Origin: Nakamurella sp. A5-74
Lineage (GTDB): Bacteria > Actinomycetota > Actinomycetes > Mycobacteriales > Nakamurellaceae
DNA length: 64,000 bases
Assembly: GCF_040438885.1 (NCBI RefSeq)
Contig: NZ_CP159218.1
Span: 2,852,001 to 2,916,000, forward strand
Direction: 5' to 3'
The notes beneath the pieces were generated by a model that did no database searches, was not told the DNA's origin, and saw only the letters and a list, made by a program, of their open reading frames with translations. How positions within the stretch are numbered: position 1 is the stretch's first letter; each line of letters begins with the position of its first letter. Shown piece after piece: positions 28,046 through 37,092 of this stretch. The position numbers and the translations under genes were made by a program.

Positions 28046-29503
28046 TCACCGACCGAGCGCGGCGAGCAGGACTTCCGATCGGGCGACCCTGGCGCCTGCG
28101 GCGCCGACATCCGTCATCACCGCGCGGTCGGAGGTGACGACGACCACCGGCCGCCCGGTCGGCTCCGCGTCCACCAGGTCCCTGATCACGTCGTCGGCGA
28201 TGGTCCCCTGGGGCGAGAACAGCACCCGCACCCCGCGTTGATGACCGGCCGGGGCCACGACGGCGGCGCCGTCGAACACCACCGTGACCTCGGCTCCCGA
28301 ACGGGCGGCGAACGCTGCAAGGGTCCTGATCAACCGCTCGCGCTGCTCGGCGAGGGTCAGGTGGCCGAAGCCGTTCTTGCTGACGTTGTACCCGTCGACG
28401 ATCAGGTGGGCCCGCGGCAACCCGAGCGCCTCCGCGAGCCGAGCGGTGTCGGCGATCTCCGGCAGGCGGGGAGTACTCGGTCGGACCAGCCGCCGCGCGA
28501 CCACGTCCGCCGGATCGACGGGTGCCGCCGCAGGACCGGACGGACCACCGGGCCGTCGTCCGCCGGAGTCAGGGGTCCATTCCGAGCGCAGGCCCTCGAT
28601 CGCACCGGTCGCGGTCTCCAGCAACAACTCCACCCGGCGGGTCAGCACCCGCTCCCGGTACTCCTGACGCGCCGCGGCCGCCTCCTCACCGGCCTGCAGC
28701 GCGGACACCTGGGTCGCCAGGGCTGCGGCCCGCTGTTCCGCGGCGGTGCGGCCCCGGGTCATGATCTCCAGCGCCCGGGCGGCCTCGCGAGCGTGCGCGT
28801 CCTTCTCCTGCTGCAGGTGCGCGACCGCGTCGAGCGCCTCCCGCAGCCGACTGCCCTGCTCCCGCAGCCGGGTGGTCAACCGCTCGATCCGGACGGCCGG
28901 CCCAGCGTCGTCGTCCGGGCTCCCCGCGACCTCGGTCGGCGTGCCGCGCCCGGCCGGATTCCGCTCGGCGGCCGCCCGCAGTTTCACCAGCTCGGCTTCG
29001 GCAGCAAGAAGTCTGGTGCGCAGTTCTCCGGTCTCTTCCGCCGTGCGCAGCCGCTCGAACACGCCAGGTGGCGCTGCGGCGGCCCGCAGGTAGGCCAGCG
29101 CCAGCAGGTCGATGTCGGAGACCCGAGCGGCGTCCGGGCCAACCGTCGGAGCGGCATCGTTGTCGGAGGAGTCATCGCTGTCGAGCTCGTTCGCATCCGC
29201 CGTCACGGCGTCCGGAACACCGACCTCGGCGTCGGCAGGTGCTGTTCCGGCACCCAGCGACATCAGCACGCCGTGCGGATCGAGACCGGCCGCCCGGTGC
29301 GCGACCAGCGCCCGGAAGGCTGGATCGCTCTCCAGCGCCCTGGCCAGCGGTACCGCCCCCCGGCGTGCCCGCCGGGCCGGCGCGAACCTGGCCACCGCCA
29401 CGAGTTCGCGCGGGATCTGCAGCGCGGCGGCGCCCGTCAGCGACCGGGCCGCCAGGTTCAGGACACGGCTCTGCACCACCGCGGGCAGATCGGTGAACTC
29501 CAC
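28046..29503 (-). CDS. NYN (PIN-like) domain RNA-binding protein
   Basis: 485 aa. Residues 1-160 are helical and Ala-rich with an acidic insert; about 160-310 is a coiled coil (RLTTRLREQGSRLREALDAV). The C-terminal about 170 residues are a NYN domain of the YacP/Rae1 kind: LIVDGYNVSKNGFG, EVTVVFDGAAVV, GTIADDVIRDLV and VVVTSDRAVM, which place four Asp residues as in a metal-dependent nuclease. It may cut RNA, as Rae1 cuts ribosome-bound mRNA, but that is family inference. GTG 29503 chosen since the upstream residues are low-quality sequence. Confidence 0.85.
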   Translation of the reverse strand: MEFTDLPAVVQSRVLNLAARSLTGAAALQIPRELVAVARFAPARRARRGAVPLARALESDPAFRALVAHRAAGLDPHGVLMSLGAGTAPADAEVGVPDAVTADANELDSDDSSDNDAAPTVGPDAARVSDIDLLALAYLRAAAAPPGVFERLRTAEETGELRTRLLAAEAELVKLRAAAERNPAGRGTPTEVAGSPDDDAGPAVRIERLTTRLREQGSRLREALDAVAHLQQEKDAHAREAARALEIMTRGRTAAEQRAAALATQVSALQAGEEAAAARQEYRERVLTRRVELLLETATGAIEGLRSEWTPDSGGRRPGGPSGPAAAPVDPADVVARRLVRPSTPRLPEIADTARLAEALGLPRAHLIVDGYNVSKNGFGHLTLAEQRERLIRTLAAFAARSGAEVTVVFDGAAVVAPAGHQRGVRVLFSPQGTIADDVIRDLVDAEPTGRPVVVVTSDRAVMTDVGAAGARVARSEVLLAALGR

Positions 29504-29622
29504 GGTCCCATCATCCTCGGCGCGCCTGCCGTGTGCTCCGCTGCCCCGCTGCCCCGCCCGGCGCCGAGCGGGCAATGCTCGTCCCGCGCGCGTCGTTCCG
29601 GTGCTCTGTCGGACCGCTCCCC

Positions 29623-29628
29623 TATCGT
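29623..29628 (+). promoter_or_regulatory. -10 hexamer TATCGT of the nuclease gene
   Basis: Seven bases before the ATG at 29636. Confidence 0.5.
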
Positions 29629-29635
29629 CCCGCCC

Positions 29636-31435
29636 ATGAACACCGACCGGCCGATCGCCGTCCAGGCATCGTTCGACGAGCTGTCGGAACCGTTGCGCGA
29701 CACCACGTTCGTCGTGGTCGACCTGGAGACGACCGGTGGCTCGGCGACGGCGGACGCGATCACCGAGATCGGTGCGGTCAAAGTCCGCGGCGGGGTGGTG
29801 CTCGGCGAGTTCGCCACCCTGGTCGACCCCGGCAGGTCGATCCCGCCGCAGATCACCATCCTGACCGGGATCAGCGACGTCATGGTCTTCGATGCACCCC
29901 GGATCGACGCCGTGCTACCGGACTTCCTCGAGTTCTCCCGGCACTGTGTTCTCGTCGCGCACAACGCACCGTTCGACATCGGCTTCCTGCGGGAGAACGC
30001 GCGCCGACTCGGCCTGCCCTGGCCCACTCCTCGGGTGGTCGACACCGTGCGGCTGGCCCGGGCGGTGCTGAGCCGCGACGAGGCGCCCAGTGTGCGGCTC
30101 GGCCTGCTCGCCCCGCTGCTCGGATCCCCGGTCCGCCCGGATCACCGGGCGCTCACGGACGCCAGGGCGACCGTGGACGTGCTGCATGCGCTCTTCGAGC
30201 GACTCGGACCGCTGGGCGTCCAGAGCATGGACGAGCTCGTCGGCGCGACCCGTCGGGTGTCCCCCGAGCGGCGACGCAAACGTGTTCTGGCACAAGGGCT
30301 TCCGCAAGCTCCTGGGGTGTACCTGTTCCGGGGCGCCGACGACGAGGTGCTCTACGTCGGCACCAGCAAGAACCTGCGTGACCGCGTGCGCAGCTACTTC
30401 GGGGCGGGCGAGCAGCGTCGGCAGATCCGCCACATGGCCAAGATCGCCGAACGGGTCGACCACGTGGTCTGCGCCCACGCGCTCGAAGCACACATTCGCG
30501 AGCAACGGTTGATCGTGGCGCACCAGCCGCGCTACAACCGGCGCAGCCGCCGACCGGACAAGCACAGCTGGGTGGTGCTGACGGACGAGGCATTCCCCCG
30601 ACTGTCGGTGGTCGCGGCGGGGTCACCGACCGCGGTGAACACGACGGCCTGCCTGGGTCCGTTCCGTTCCCGCGAGGACGCGGCCATCGCCATCGAAGCG
30701 CTGCAGACGGTCGTCCGGATCCGTCGCTGCAGCCAGCGCATCCGGCGCACCGGAGCCAGCGGCACACCGTGTCTGCTGGCCGAGCTGGGCAAGTGCGGTG
30801 CGCCGTGCTCGGGTGCCGAGGACGTCGAGTCGTATGCCGTGCACGGCAAGCGGATCGCCGAATTGGTGGACGGCGCCAGCGACGAGATACTCCGTTCGTT
30901 GCAGGAGCTGGTGCACGAGCTCGGCGCCGCCGGTCGGTTCGAGGAGGCAGCCGTCGCACGCGATCGGCTGGCGGTGCTGGTCGGCGCGCTCGATCTCCGG
31001 CAGCGGTTGCGGTCGTTGACGTGCATCGAGGAGTTGGTCGCCGCTCGGCCCGACGGGTCGGGCGGGTGGGAGCTGAGCGTGGTGCGGTCCGGACGGTTGG
31101 CGGCTGCCGGACGTGCCCCCCGCGGGGTCGATCCGATGCCGGTGGTCGCGCTGCTGCAGGCGTCGGCCGAGACGGTGATCCCCGGACCCGGGCCGTTGCC
31201 CGCGGCCAGCGCCGAGGAGACCTCCACGATCCTCACCTGGCTCGACCGTCCAGGGACCCGACTGGTCAGCACCTCCAGTGCGTGGGGGGTCCCCAGTAAC
31301 GGCGGCGGCAGGTGGCGCTCGTTCGCGGACGCTGCAGCGGTGGCGCGCGGCCAGCTGCGGACGGCCGATCTGCGCCCCGGCAACCACGAGCGCACCGGAC
31401 ACCGAGAGCGACACCGCTCGCGCGCCTCGCCTTGA
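29636..31435 (+). CDS. DEDDh exonuclease / GIY-YIG endonuclease fusion (Rv2191-like)
   Basis: 599 aa with two nuclease folds. Residues 20-190: DnaQ-type exonuclease (VVDLETTGG, HNAPFD, DHRALTDARA). Residues about 220-310: UvrC/Cho-type GIY-YIG (GVYLFRG, LYVGTSKNLRDRVRSYF, then IREQRLI and YNRR). A Cys cluster follows (CSQRIRR and CLLAELGKCGAPC), then a UvrB-contact-like helix FEEAAVARDRLAVL. It lacks the UvrC RNase H half, so it should make only one incision and then possibly trim the end itself. Homologous to Rv2191. Probable role in nucleotide excision repair beside UvrABC. Basic C-terminal tail. Confidence 0.9.
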   Translation: MNTDRPIAVQASFDELSEPLRDTTFVVVDLETTGGSATADAITEIGAVKVRGGVVLGEFATLVDPGRSIPPQITILTGISDVMVFDAPRIDAVLPDFLEFSRHCVLVAHNAPFDIGFLRENARRLGLPWPTPRVVDTVRLARAVLSRDEAPSVRLGLLAPLLGSPVRPDHRALTDARATVDVLHALFERLGPLGVQSMDELVGATRRVSPERRRKRVLAQGLPQAPGVYLFRGADDEVLYVGTSKNLRDRVRSYFGAGEQRRQIRHMAKIAERVDHVVCAHALEAHIREQRLIVAHQPRYNRRSRRPDKHSWVVLTDEAFPRLSVVAAGSPTAVNTTACLGPFRSREDAAIAIEALQTVVRIRRCSQRIRRTGASGTPCLLAELGKCGAPCSGAEDVESYAVHGKRIAELVDGASDEILRSLQELVHELGAAGRFEEAAVARDRLAVLVGALDLRQRLRSLTCIEELVAARPDGSGGWELSVVRSGRLAAAGRAPRGVDPMPVVALLQASAETVIPGPGPLPAASAEETSTILTWLDRPGTRLVSTSSAWGVPSNGGGRWRSFADAAAVARGQLRTADLRPGNHERTGHRERHRSRASP

Positions 31436-31464
31436 CTCCGGGACCGGGCGATCGACCGCCGGAC

Positions 31465-32088
31465 TCAGTGATCCGCGACGATGCGCGTGCTGCCGACCTG
31501 TGAGCTCTCCTGGAGCGTCGCGGTCATGGCACGCAGCTCCGCGAACATGTCGTGCTCGATCGCCGACAACGAGCGCCCCTCACCCGGAGCGACCCACTGC
31601 TCGAACGAGAGTCGGAACAGCATCACACCCGACTCTGCTGCCAGCGACGCAGTGGGCTCCGCCACGCCACGCTCACGCAGGGCGGCACCCAACGCACGCG
31701 AGAGCGAGTGCATCTTCAAGAGCTCGCGCTCCTGCAGCTCTCGATGAGCCAGGATGACCGCCTGGCGCAGGCGCGAGTACGGGCGCCGTTCCTCGGTGAA
31801 CGGGCCGAAGATGGAACAGACATCGCTCAGTGCTCTCCCGACGGTGTCGAAGGGGTAGGTGTGCCCACGAGTCTTCGCCAGTGCGCCGAGGAACAGCTGC
31901 TCGAACTCACCCTGACCGGAGAACAGAACTTCGCGCTTGTCCGCGAAATAGCGGTAGAAGGTTCGCTCGGTCAGGCCGACGGCGAGCGCGATGTCCGCCA
32001 CGGTGGTCTCGTCGAACCCGCGAGAGCCGAACAACTCCAGCGCGGCCTTCTGCAGCCGCTCGCTCGCTGCGGGTTGCCACCTGACCAT
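31465..32088 (-). CDS. TetR-family regulator of the divergent epimerase
   Basis: 207 aa. HTH at residues about 10-55: LQKAALELFGSRGFDETTVADIALAVGLTERTFYRYFADK. The rest is an all-helical ligand domain with no recognised ligand class. ATG 32088 follows TAGCAT by six bases. Three TGACATCA-type boxes lie in the 132-base gap toward the epimerase gene and are the likely operators, so it probably represses both itself and the epimerase. Confidence 0.9.
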   Translation of the reverse strand: MVRWQPAASERLQKAALELFGSRGFDETTVADIALAVGLTERTFYRYFADKREVLFSGQGEFEQLFLGALAKTRGHTYPFDTVGRALSDVCSIFGPFTEERRPYSRLRQAVILAHRELQERELLKMHSLSRALGAALRERGVAEPTASLAAESGVMLFRLSFEQWVAPGEGRSLSAIEHDMFAELRAMTATLQESSQVGSTRIVADH

Positions 32089-32094
32089 CGGTCG

Positions 32095-32100
32095 ATGCTA
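32095..32100 (-). promoter_or_regulatory. -10 hexamer TAGCAT of the TetR gene
   Basis: Six bases before the ATG at 32088. Confidence 0.5.
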
Positions 32101-32126
32101 ACGGACGACACCATGGATGACAGATG

Positions 32127-32166
32127 CTGACATCAGCGCTACAGTGATGTCAGTTCCTGACATCAG
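32127..32166. promoter_or_regulatory. Probable TetR operator cluster
   Basis: CTGACATCAG at 32127-32136, the inverted TGATGTCAG at 32145-32153 and CTGACATCAG again at 32157-32166. The boxes lie between the divergent TetR and epimerase genes. Confidence 0.65.
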
Positions 32167-32220
32167 GACTGCACACCACCATCTCCGAGGCTCGTCCGCG
32201 GAGTAGAAGGAGCCACACCC

Positions 32221-33114
32221 ATGCGTGTTTTCGTCACTGGAGCGTCCGGCTGGATCGGCTCCGCAAGCGTCGATGAGCTCCTCGCAGCAGGCCATGAGGT
32301 CCTCGGCCTGGCACGGTCGGACGCATCAGCGGCCGCGCTCGAGGCACGCGGCGCCGCGGTACTCCGCGGAGACCTCGATGAACTCATCAGCATCCGCACC
32401 GGGGCGGCGGACGCCGATGCCACCATCCACCTGGCCAACAAGCACGACTTCGCCCACCCTGCCGTGTCGAACAAGGCGGAGCGGGATGCCATCGAGACGA
32501 TCGGCGAAACCCTGGTCGGATCGAACCGCCCGTTCCTGTTCGCGTCGGGCGTCGCCATTCCTGTTCCGGACCGCGCACTGACCGAGTCCGACGCTTCTCC
32601 GTTCTCCGGCCCGGACGCACCACGCGGCGGTGGGGAGAATCGCGCGTTCGACTTCGTGGACCAGGGAGTCGGCGCGGTCAGCCTCCGATTTGCGCCGACC
32701 GTGCACGGACAGGGCGACCACGGATTCATCGCGACGATCGCGGCAGTGGCGCGTGAGAAGGGCTTCGCCGGCTACGTCGGTGACGGTGGGAACCGGTGGC
32801 CGGCCGTGCATCGTTCCGACGCCGCGCGCGCGGTCCGGCTGGCCCTCGAGCAGGCAACCCCCGGCACGATCGTGCACGCGGTCGCCGAGGAAGGGATTCC
32901 GACGCGGGTCATCGCGGAGGCCATCGGACGCAGCCTCGGCCTCCCTGTCGCCTCGGTGCCGCACGAGGCGACAGCGGGGCACTTCGGGTGGATCGGCAGC
33001 TTCTTCGCCCTGGACGTTCCCGCCTCGTCCACCGCCACCCAGGATCTGCTCGGCTGGACCCCCTCGGGTCCGACCCTCATCGAAGATCTCGACGCGGGCG
33101 CCTACCTGCGCTGA
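32221..33114 (+). CDS. NAD(P)-dependent epimerase/dehydratase (extended SDR)
   Basis: 297 aa. Rossmann motif VTGASGWIGSASVDELLAAGH at the N-terminus and ARSDASAAALEARGA after it. The usual YxxxK is not clear: the region reads GGGENRAFDFVDQGVGAVSLRFAPTVHG, so the catalytic Tyr appears missing, as in atypical SDRs of the NmrA/YbjT side. It may bind NAD(P) and act as reductase or sensor. ATG 32221 has GAAGGAG upstream. Under likely control of the divergent TetR protein; a stress or xenobiotic response is a guess. Confidence 0.85.
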   Translation: MRVFVTGASGWIGSASVDELLAAGHEVLGLARSDASAAALEARGAAVLRGDLDELISIRTGAADADATIHLANKHDFAHPAVSNKAERDAIETIGETLVGSNRPFLFASGVAIPVPDRALTESDASPFSGPDAPRGGGENRAFDFVDQGVGAVSLRFAPTVHGQGDHGFIATIAAVAREKGFAGYVGDGGNRWPAVHRSDAARAVRLALEQATPGTIVHAVAEEGIPTRVIAEAIGRSLGLPVASVPHEATAGHFGWIGSFFALDVPASSTATQDLLGWTPSGPTLIEDLDAGAYLR

Positions 33115-33160
33115 CCGGGGAGCTGCTGACTCCTGCCGCCCGAGTCGCGTCCCCGCGTCG

Positions 33161-33166
33161 TAGGCT
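33161..33166 (+). promoter_or_regulatory. -10 hexamer TAGGCT of the RAM-domain gene
   Basis: Seven bases before the ATG at 33174. Confidence 0.5.
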
Positions 33167-33173
33167 CACCGTC

Positions 33174-33455
33174 ATGGTGACAGCGATCGTCCACATCTTC
33201 GTCGACGCCGACCGCATCCCGGCGGCCGCGCAGGCCATCGCCGACCTGCCGGACGTGTCAGAGGTGTTCTCCTGCGCCGGCGACGTCGACCTGATCGCGG
33301 TGGTCCGCTCCGTCGACCACGAGCGCATCGCGGCCATCGTCCCCGAGCACATCTCCCAGGTCCAGGGCGTCCAACGCACCGTCACCCACATCGCGTTCCG
33401 CTCCTACTCGAGCAGGGACGCCGACGACGCGTTCTCCATCGGCATGGGGTCCTGA
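33174..33455 (+). CDS. Stand-alone Lrp/AsnC ligand-binding (RAM) domain protein
   Basis: 93 aa, a single alpha/beta RAM domain without HTH: AIVHIFVDADRIPAAAQAIADLPDV, CAGDVDLIAVVRSVDHERIAAIV, and VQRTVTHIAFRSYS. Such proteins form rings that bind amino acids and may interact with full-length Lrp/AsnC regulators. It is convergent with trpD with a 21-base gap, an arrangement also seen in Streptomyces. A sensor for amino acid supply is plausible. Confidence 0.85.
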   Translation: MVTAIVHIFVDADRIPAAAQAIADLPDVSEVFSCAGDVDLIAVVRSVDHERIAAIVPEHISQVQGVQRTVTHIAFRSYSSRDADDAFSIGMGS

Positions 33456-33476
33456 CGGGCAGCTCTCCCGCTGTGG

Positions 33477-34550
33477 TCAGGAGCCGGCCAGCTCCGTTGA
33501 CAGTCGCGCCCAGGCCAGCGCCAGGTCCCCTGCCGCACCGGAATCGACCGCCGCGGCTGCCCGCTGGATCCCGGCCGCGACCTTTCGGTGCAGCCCATCG
33601 ACGCGGTCCCGCTCCACGAGCGCGGTAAGGTCGCCGAGCCCGTCGAAGGCCGCGATCGCCGCGGCGGCATTCAGCAGCACCGCATCGCGGACCGGCCCAG
33701 GTCGGCCGTCGAACAGCGCTCGGGCGACGGCGACGTTCGTCGCCACGTCACCGCCGAGCAGGTCGGTGGGTTCGCTGGCGGCCAGCCCGAGGAGCTGCGG
33801 ATCGAGCTGGGTCTGCCAGACCCGGCCGCCCGTCACCACCCAGATCGTCGAGGTCGTGGTGGTCGTCAGTTCGTCGAGCCCGTCGTCGCCCCGGAACACC
33901 AGCACGTCGGCGTCCCGGCGGGCGAACACCTGCGCCATCACCGGCGCCATCACCGCCGATCCGCAGCCGATCGCGCCGGCGGCCGGCTGGGCGGGGTTGG
34001 TCAGCGGGCCGAGGAAGTTGAAGACCGTCGGGATGCCCATCTCGCGCCGCGGCGCAGAGGCATGTCGGTAGGAGGGGTGATAGGTCGCGGCGAAGCAGAA
34101 GCCGATGCCGACCTCCTGCAGCGTCTGCTCGATCGCGTCCGGCCCGAGGCTGATCGAGATCCCGAGCCCCTCGAGCAGGTCCGCGGAGCCGCACAGGCTG
34201 GAGGCAGCGCGGTTGCCGTGCTTGATCACCGGCACCCCGGCGGCCGCGATGATCACCGCGGCCATCGTCGAGATGTTCACCGTGTTCGACCGATCGCCGC
34301 CGGTGCCGACGATGTCGACCGCACGAGCTTCGTGCCGCACCCGCACCGCGTGGCCCAACATCGAGTCGGCCAGTCCCTGGACCTCGTCCGCCGTCTCCCC
34401 CTTGGCCCGCAGAGCGACCGCGAAAGCCGCGAGCTGGGCAGGCGTCGACTCCCCCGTCATGATCCGATCCATCACCCAGGCGGTGTCGTCCGCGGAGAGG
34501 TCGTCACCGTCCAGGAGTTGGGTCAACAGCGACGGCCAGGATCGGGTCAC
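33477..34550 (-). CDS. trpD: Anthranilate phosphoribosyltransferase
   Basis: Second step of tryptophan synthesis: joins anthranilate and PRPP. 357 aa with the family sites in order: [18 protein letters not shown] (PRPP loop), [18 protein letters not shown], the anthranilate-site [25 protein letters not shown] and [14 protein letters not shown] 34550 taken; the open frame continues upstream without similarity. No other trp genes are nearby, as in M. tuberculosis (Rv2192c). Twenty bases separate it from the receiver-like gene upstream on the same strand. Confidence 0.95.
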   Translation of the reverse strand: MTRSWPSLLTQLLDGDDLSADDTAWVMDRIMTGESTPAQLAAFAVALRAKGETADEVQGLADSMLGHAVRVRHEARAVDIVGTGGDRSNTVNISTMAAVIIAAAGVPVIKHGNRAASSLCGSADLLEGLGISISLGPDAIEQTLQEVGIGFCFAATYHPSYRHASAPRREMGIPTVFNFLGPLTNPAQPAAGAIGCGSAVMAPVMAQVFARRDADVLVFRGDDGLDELTTTTTSTIWVVTGGRVWQTQLDPQLLGLAASEPTDLLGGDVATNVAVARALFDGRPGPVRDAVLLNAAAAIAAFDGLGDLTALVERDRVDGLHRKVAAGIQRAAAAVDSGAAGDLALAWARLSTELAGS

Positions 34551-34570
34551 GTGGATCGGGGCTCCTGCGC

Positions 34571-35002
34571 TCAGCGGGTGGTGGCGACGGCCATCCGCAG
34601 CCGCAGCAGGGCAGCGATGCTGTCGGCGGTCGTCACCGGGTCCAGGGGATGGGTGAGGACCTCGTCGGCTTGCGCCCAGGTGGCCAGCCACCGGTCGGCG
34701 GCCCTGGCCACGACCAGCGCGATGGGCGGGATGGGCACCCCGTCCTGGCCGGCCTCCTGGTGGATCTGCCGGCACAGGCCGATGCCTCCGGTGGGCTGAG
34801 CCTCCCCGTCCAGCACCAACACATCGGCGGTGTGTCCGTCCACCGCCATCAGCAGCTCGGCGACCCCGGCACATTCGAGGAAGTCGATCCGACCGACGTC
34901 AGGCGCGGGACGTCGACCGATGGCCCCGATGATCTCTGCACGGATCTCGGGCCGATGGCTGTAGACCAGCACGACCGGCCGACGGGCCTGTGGAGCACTC
35001 AT
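34571..35002 (-). CDS. Degenerate response-regulator receiver protein
   Basis: 143 aa, a single receiver-like domain with no output domain. Strand 1 is [15 protein letters not shown], where the usual acidic pair is missing; the phospho-acceptor position is kept as Asp in [13 protein letters not shown]; strand 5 ends THPLDP, with His in place of the conserved Lys. Without the acidic pocket and Lys, normal phosphotransfer is unlikely, so it probably works as a protein-interaction domain. It precedes trpD on the same strand and lies divergent from ctaE. No partner kinase is nearby. Confidence 0.75.
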   Translation of the reverse strand: MSAPQARRPVVLVYSHRPEIRAEIIGAIGRRPAPDVGRIDFLECAGVAELLMAVDGHTADVLVLDGEAQPTGGIGLCRQIHQEAGQDGVPIPPIALVVARAADRWLATWAQADEVLTHPLDPVTTADSIAALLRLRMAVATTR

Positions 35003-35377
35003 CGCTGCCGCCTCTCTCGTTCTCGTCCTGCGGTCCGGGAGGGACGACCCGGTCGGCGATCCGACCGCCCTGCAGCTCGGAACCGCGGCCGGGAGACCCC
35101 CGGCAACACCGGGCCTGCCCGGAACGCTGTCCCCGATGCTAAACGCAGGTCAGCACGGCGCCGTCGGCAGCACCGCCGAACCGCTGTCCGGCAGCCGGGA
35201 AAGTCCGTCGGAACCCGCCGTCCGCAGATGTCCGACCGTGATGTGGGCGTCGTCCGGGAAAAACTTCGACAACTTGTAGAGGCAAAGGCGCAGTTCACAG
35301 GCTTTCCCCACCTCGCAACCACAACGCGCTGGGCACCCGCGGGTACAACCTGCAGGACCAAGGGACATAATCGTGGT
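35003..35377. other. Intergenic region before ctaE
   Basis: 375 bases with no credible gene. It must hold the promoters of the receiver-like gene (minus) and of ctaE (plus). A short palindrome ACAACTTGT lies at 35269-35277, in a locally AT-richer stretch (35258-35285) that could be a regulator site. CATAAT at 35366-35371 is the probable ctaE -10. Confidence 0.5.
35366..35371 (+). promoter_or_regulatory. -10 hexamer CATAAT of ctaE
   Basis: One base from TATAAT and six bases before the GTG at 35378; predicts a leaderless ctaE transcript. Confidence 0.55.
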
Positions 35378-36043
35378 GTGACGACAGCGACCACTCCCGG
35401 CTCAGCCTCCGGTCCCGCGCAGCCCCAGCGGTCGACGGGCGCCACCCAGGGCGCCTTCGCCCCCCGAATCCACACCCTCAACCGACCCAACATGGTCAGT
35501 GTCGGTGTGATCGTCTGGCTTGCCAGCGAGCTGATGTTCTTCGCCGGCCTGTTCGCGATCTACTTCACCGCCAAGGCCACGTCGGACCCGGCTCTGGGCT
35601 GGCCGGCGCCGCCGACCGAGCTCAACCTCGGCTACGCGTTGGTGTTCACCATCATCCTGGTGGCCAGTTCGGCGACCTGCCAGCTCGGGGTGTTCGCCGC
35701 CGAGCGCGGCGACGTGCTCGGTCTGCGTCGGTGGTACCTGATCACCCTCGTGATGGGGCTGATCTTCGTGCTCGGCCAGGCGAACGAGTACCACACCCTG
35801 GTCACCGAGCACGAGACCACACTTTCGAGCTCTGCCTACGGAACGGTCTTCTTCCTGACCACCGGCTTCCACGGTCTGCACGTCATCGGCGGCCTGGTGG
35901 CGTTCGCCATCCTGATCGCCCGCACCCGACTCTCCAAGTTCACCCCCGCCCAGGCCACCAGCGCCATCGTCGTGTCGTACTACTGGCACTTCGTCGACGT
36001 CGTCTGGATCGGTCTGTTCTTCACCATCTACATCGTCAGATAG
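35378..36043 (+). CDS. ctaE: Cytochrome c oxidase subunit III
   Basis: Membrane subunit of the aa3-type terminal oxidase. 221 aa with a 35-residue Ala/Thr/Pro-rich N-terminus and five membrane helices, the short actinobacterial form. Landmarks: [26 protein letters not shown] with the conserved Glu, [25 protein letters not shown], and [19 protein letters not shown] at the end. First gene of ctaE-qcrC-qcrA-qcrB, the standard actinobacterial order for the bcc-aa3 supercomplex. GTG 35378 was chosen for its match to the -10. Confidence 0.95.
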   Translation: MTTATTPGSASGPAQPQRSTGATQGAFAPRIHTLNRPNMVSVGVIVWLASELMFFAGLFAIYFTAKATSDPALGWPAPPTELNLGYALVFTIILVASSATCQLGVFAAERGDVLGLRRWYLITLVMGLIFVLGQANEYHTLVTEHETTLSSSAYGTVFFLTTGFHGLHVIGGLVAFAILIARTRLSKFTPAQATSAIVVSYYWHFVDVVWIGLFFTIYIVR

Positions 36044-36207
36044 CCGCACCGGAGATCTGCCGCAGAACTGCATCAGGCACCAGCTCGGAATCCGGGTTCC
36101 GTCCCGACAGGCGGGGTACCGGAAGCAGTGTGATCCGGCCCCCGGGGCGGACTGCACCCCCAGAAGACAATGAGCATTTCCGGACAGTGAGCACCGAGGA
36201 GAAGAGC

Positions 36208-37092
36208 ATGAGCAGCGGCGACAACGCTCGACGTACGCCCGGACGTACCGACAGCGATCGACCCGACGCCGACAGCGCCGTGCGCGGTCCGGCTGCTCGA
36301 CGCAGCAAGGTGCGCTTCGGCAGGGGCTCCAAGGCGATGCGTCGGGTCTCCGGCAGCCTCGCTCTGTTCGTCGCGCTGCTGACGGTCGGGTTCGCCTACG
36401 CGGCACTCGCGCCCTCACCGCAGATCGCCCAGGCCGCCGAGGTGGACCAGCAGCAGATCGCCGCCGGCGAGGCCTTGTACAACAACTCCTGCATCACCTG
36501 CCACGGAGCGAACCTGCAGGGCGTCGAAGACCGCGGTCCCTCGCTGGTCGGAGTCGGTCAGGCAGCCACCTACTTCCAGGTCGGCACGGGGCGGATGCCG
36601 GCCGTCGAGAACGCCGCTCAGATGCCCCGCAAGAAGCCCCTCTTCAACGAGGACGAGATCGCCCAGCTGAGCGCTTACGTCCAATCCGTCGGCGGCGGGC
36701 CTCAGGTACCCACTCTGCTACGCAACGATGTCGACGTCGCCAAGGGTGGCGAGCTGTACCGCTTGAACTGCGCGTCCTGCCACAACTTCACCGGTGGCGG
36801 TGGCGCCCTGTCGGAGGGCAAGTACGCCCCGCCGCTGGACGAGGCCACCGACGTCCAGGTCTACAGCGCGATGCTCTCCGGTCCGGAGAACATGCCGAAG
36901 TTCTCCGACGCCCAGCTCACCCCCGAGGAGAAGCAGTCCATCGTCTCCTTCGTGCAGCTCAACAAGGCGACAATCGACCCGGGTGGTCTTCCGCTCGGCG
37001 GCTACGGTCCGGCTCCCGAGGGTCTGATCGCGTTCCTGGTCGGCATGGTCTCCATCGTCGGTGTCACGTTGTGGATGGGGGCCAGGGCATGA
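36208..37092 (+). CDS. qcrC: Cytochrome bc1 complex dihaem cytochrome c subunit
   Basis: Carries electrons from the Rieske/cytochrome b part directly to the oxidase, so no soluble cytochrome c is needed. 294 aa. N-terminal charged segment, one membrane helix (LALFVALLTVGFAYAAL), then two class I cytochrome c domains with CITCH (Cys95) and CASCH (Cys188), and a C-terminal membrane helix (LIAFLVGMVSIVGVTLWMG). ATG 36208 has AGGAG six bases upstream, so it is preferred over GTG 36187. Ends in an ATGA overlap with qcrA. Confidence 0.96.
   Translation: MSSGDNARRTPGRTDSDRPDADSAVRGPAARRSKVRFGRGSKAMRRVSGSLALFVALLTVGFAYAALAPSPQIAQAAEVDQQQIAAGEALYNNSCITCHGANLQGVEDRGPSLVGVGQAATYFQVGTGRMPAVENAAQMPRKKPLFNEDEIAQLSAYVQSVGGGPQVPTLLRNDVDVAKGGELYRLNCASCHNFTGGGGALSEGKYAPPLDEATDVQVYSAMLSGPENMPKFSDAQLTPEEKQSIVSFVQLNKATIDPGGLPLGGYGPAPEGLIAFLVGMVSIVGVTLWMGARA

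Noticed and set aside
28238-29635. 466-codon N-terminal extension of the DEDDh/GIY-YIG protein
   Set aside because: It is antisense to the NYN gene; the exonuclease domain begins just after the ATG at 29636.
29636-31435. Call as UvrC
   Set aside because: The chain has a DnaQ-type domain in front and no RNase H/HhH half behind; full UvrC is usually elsewhere in the genome.
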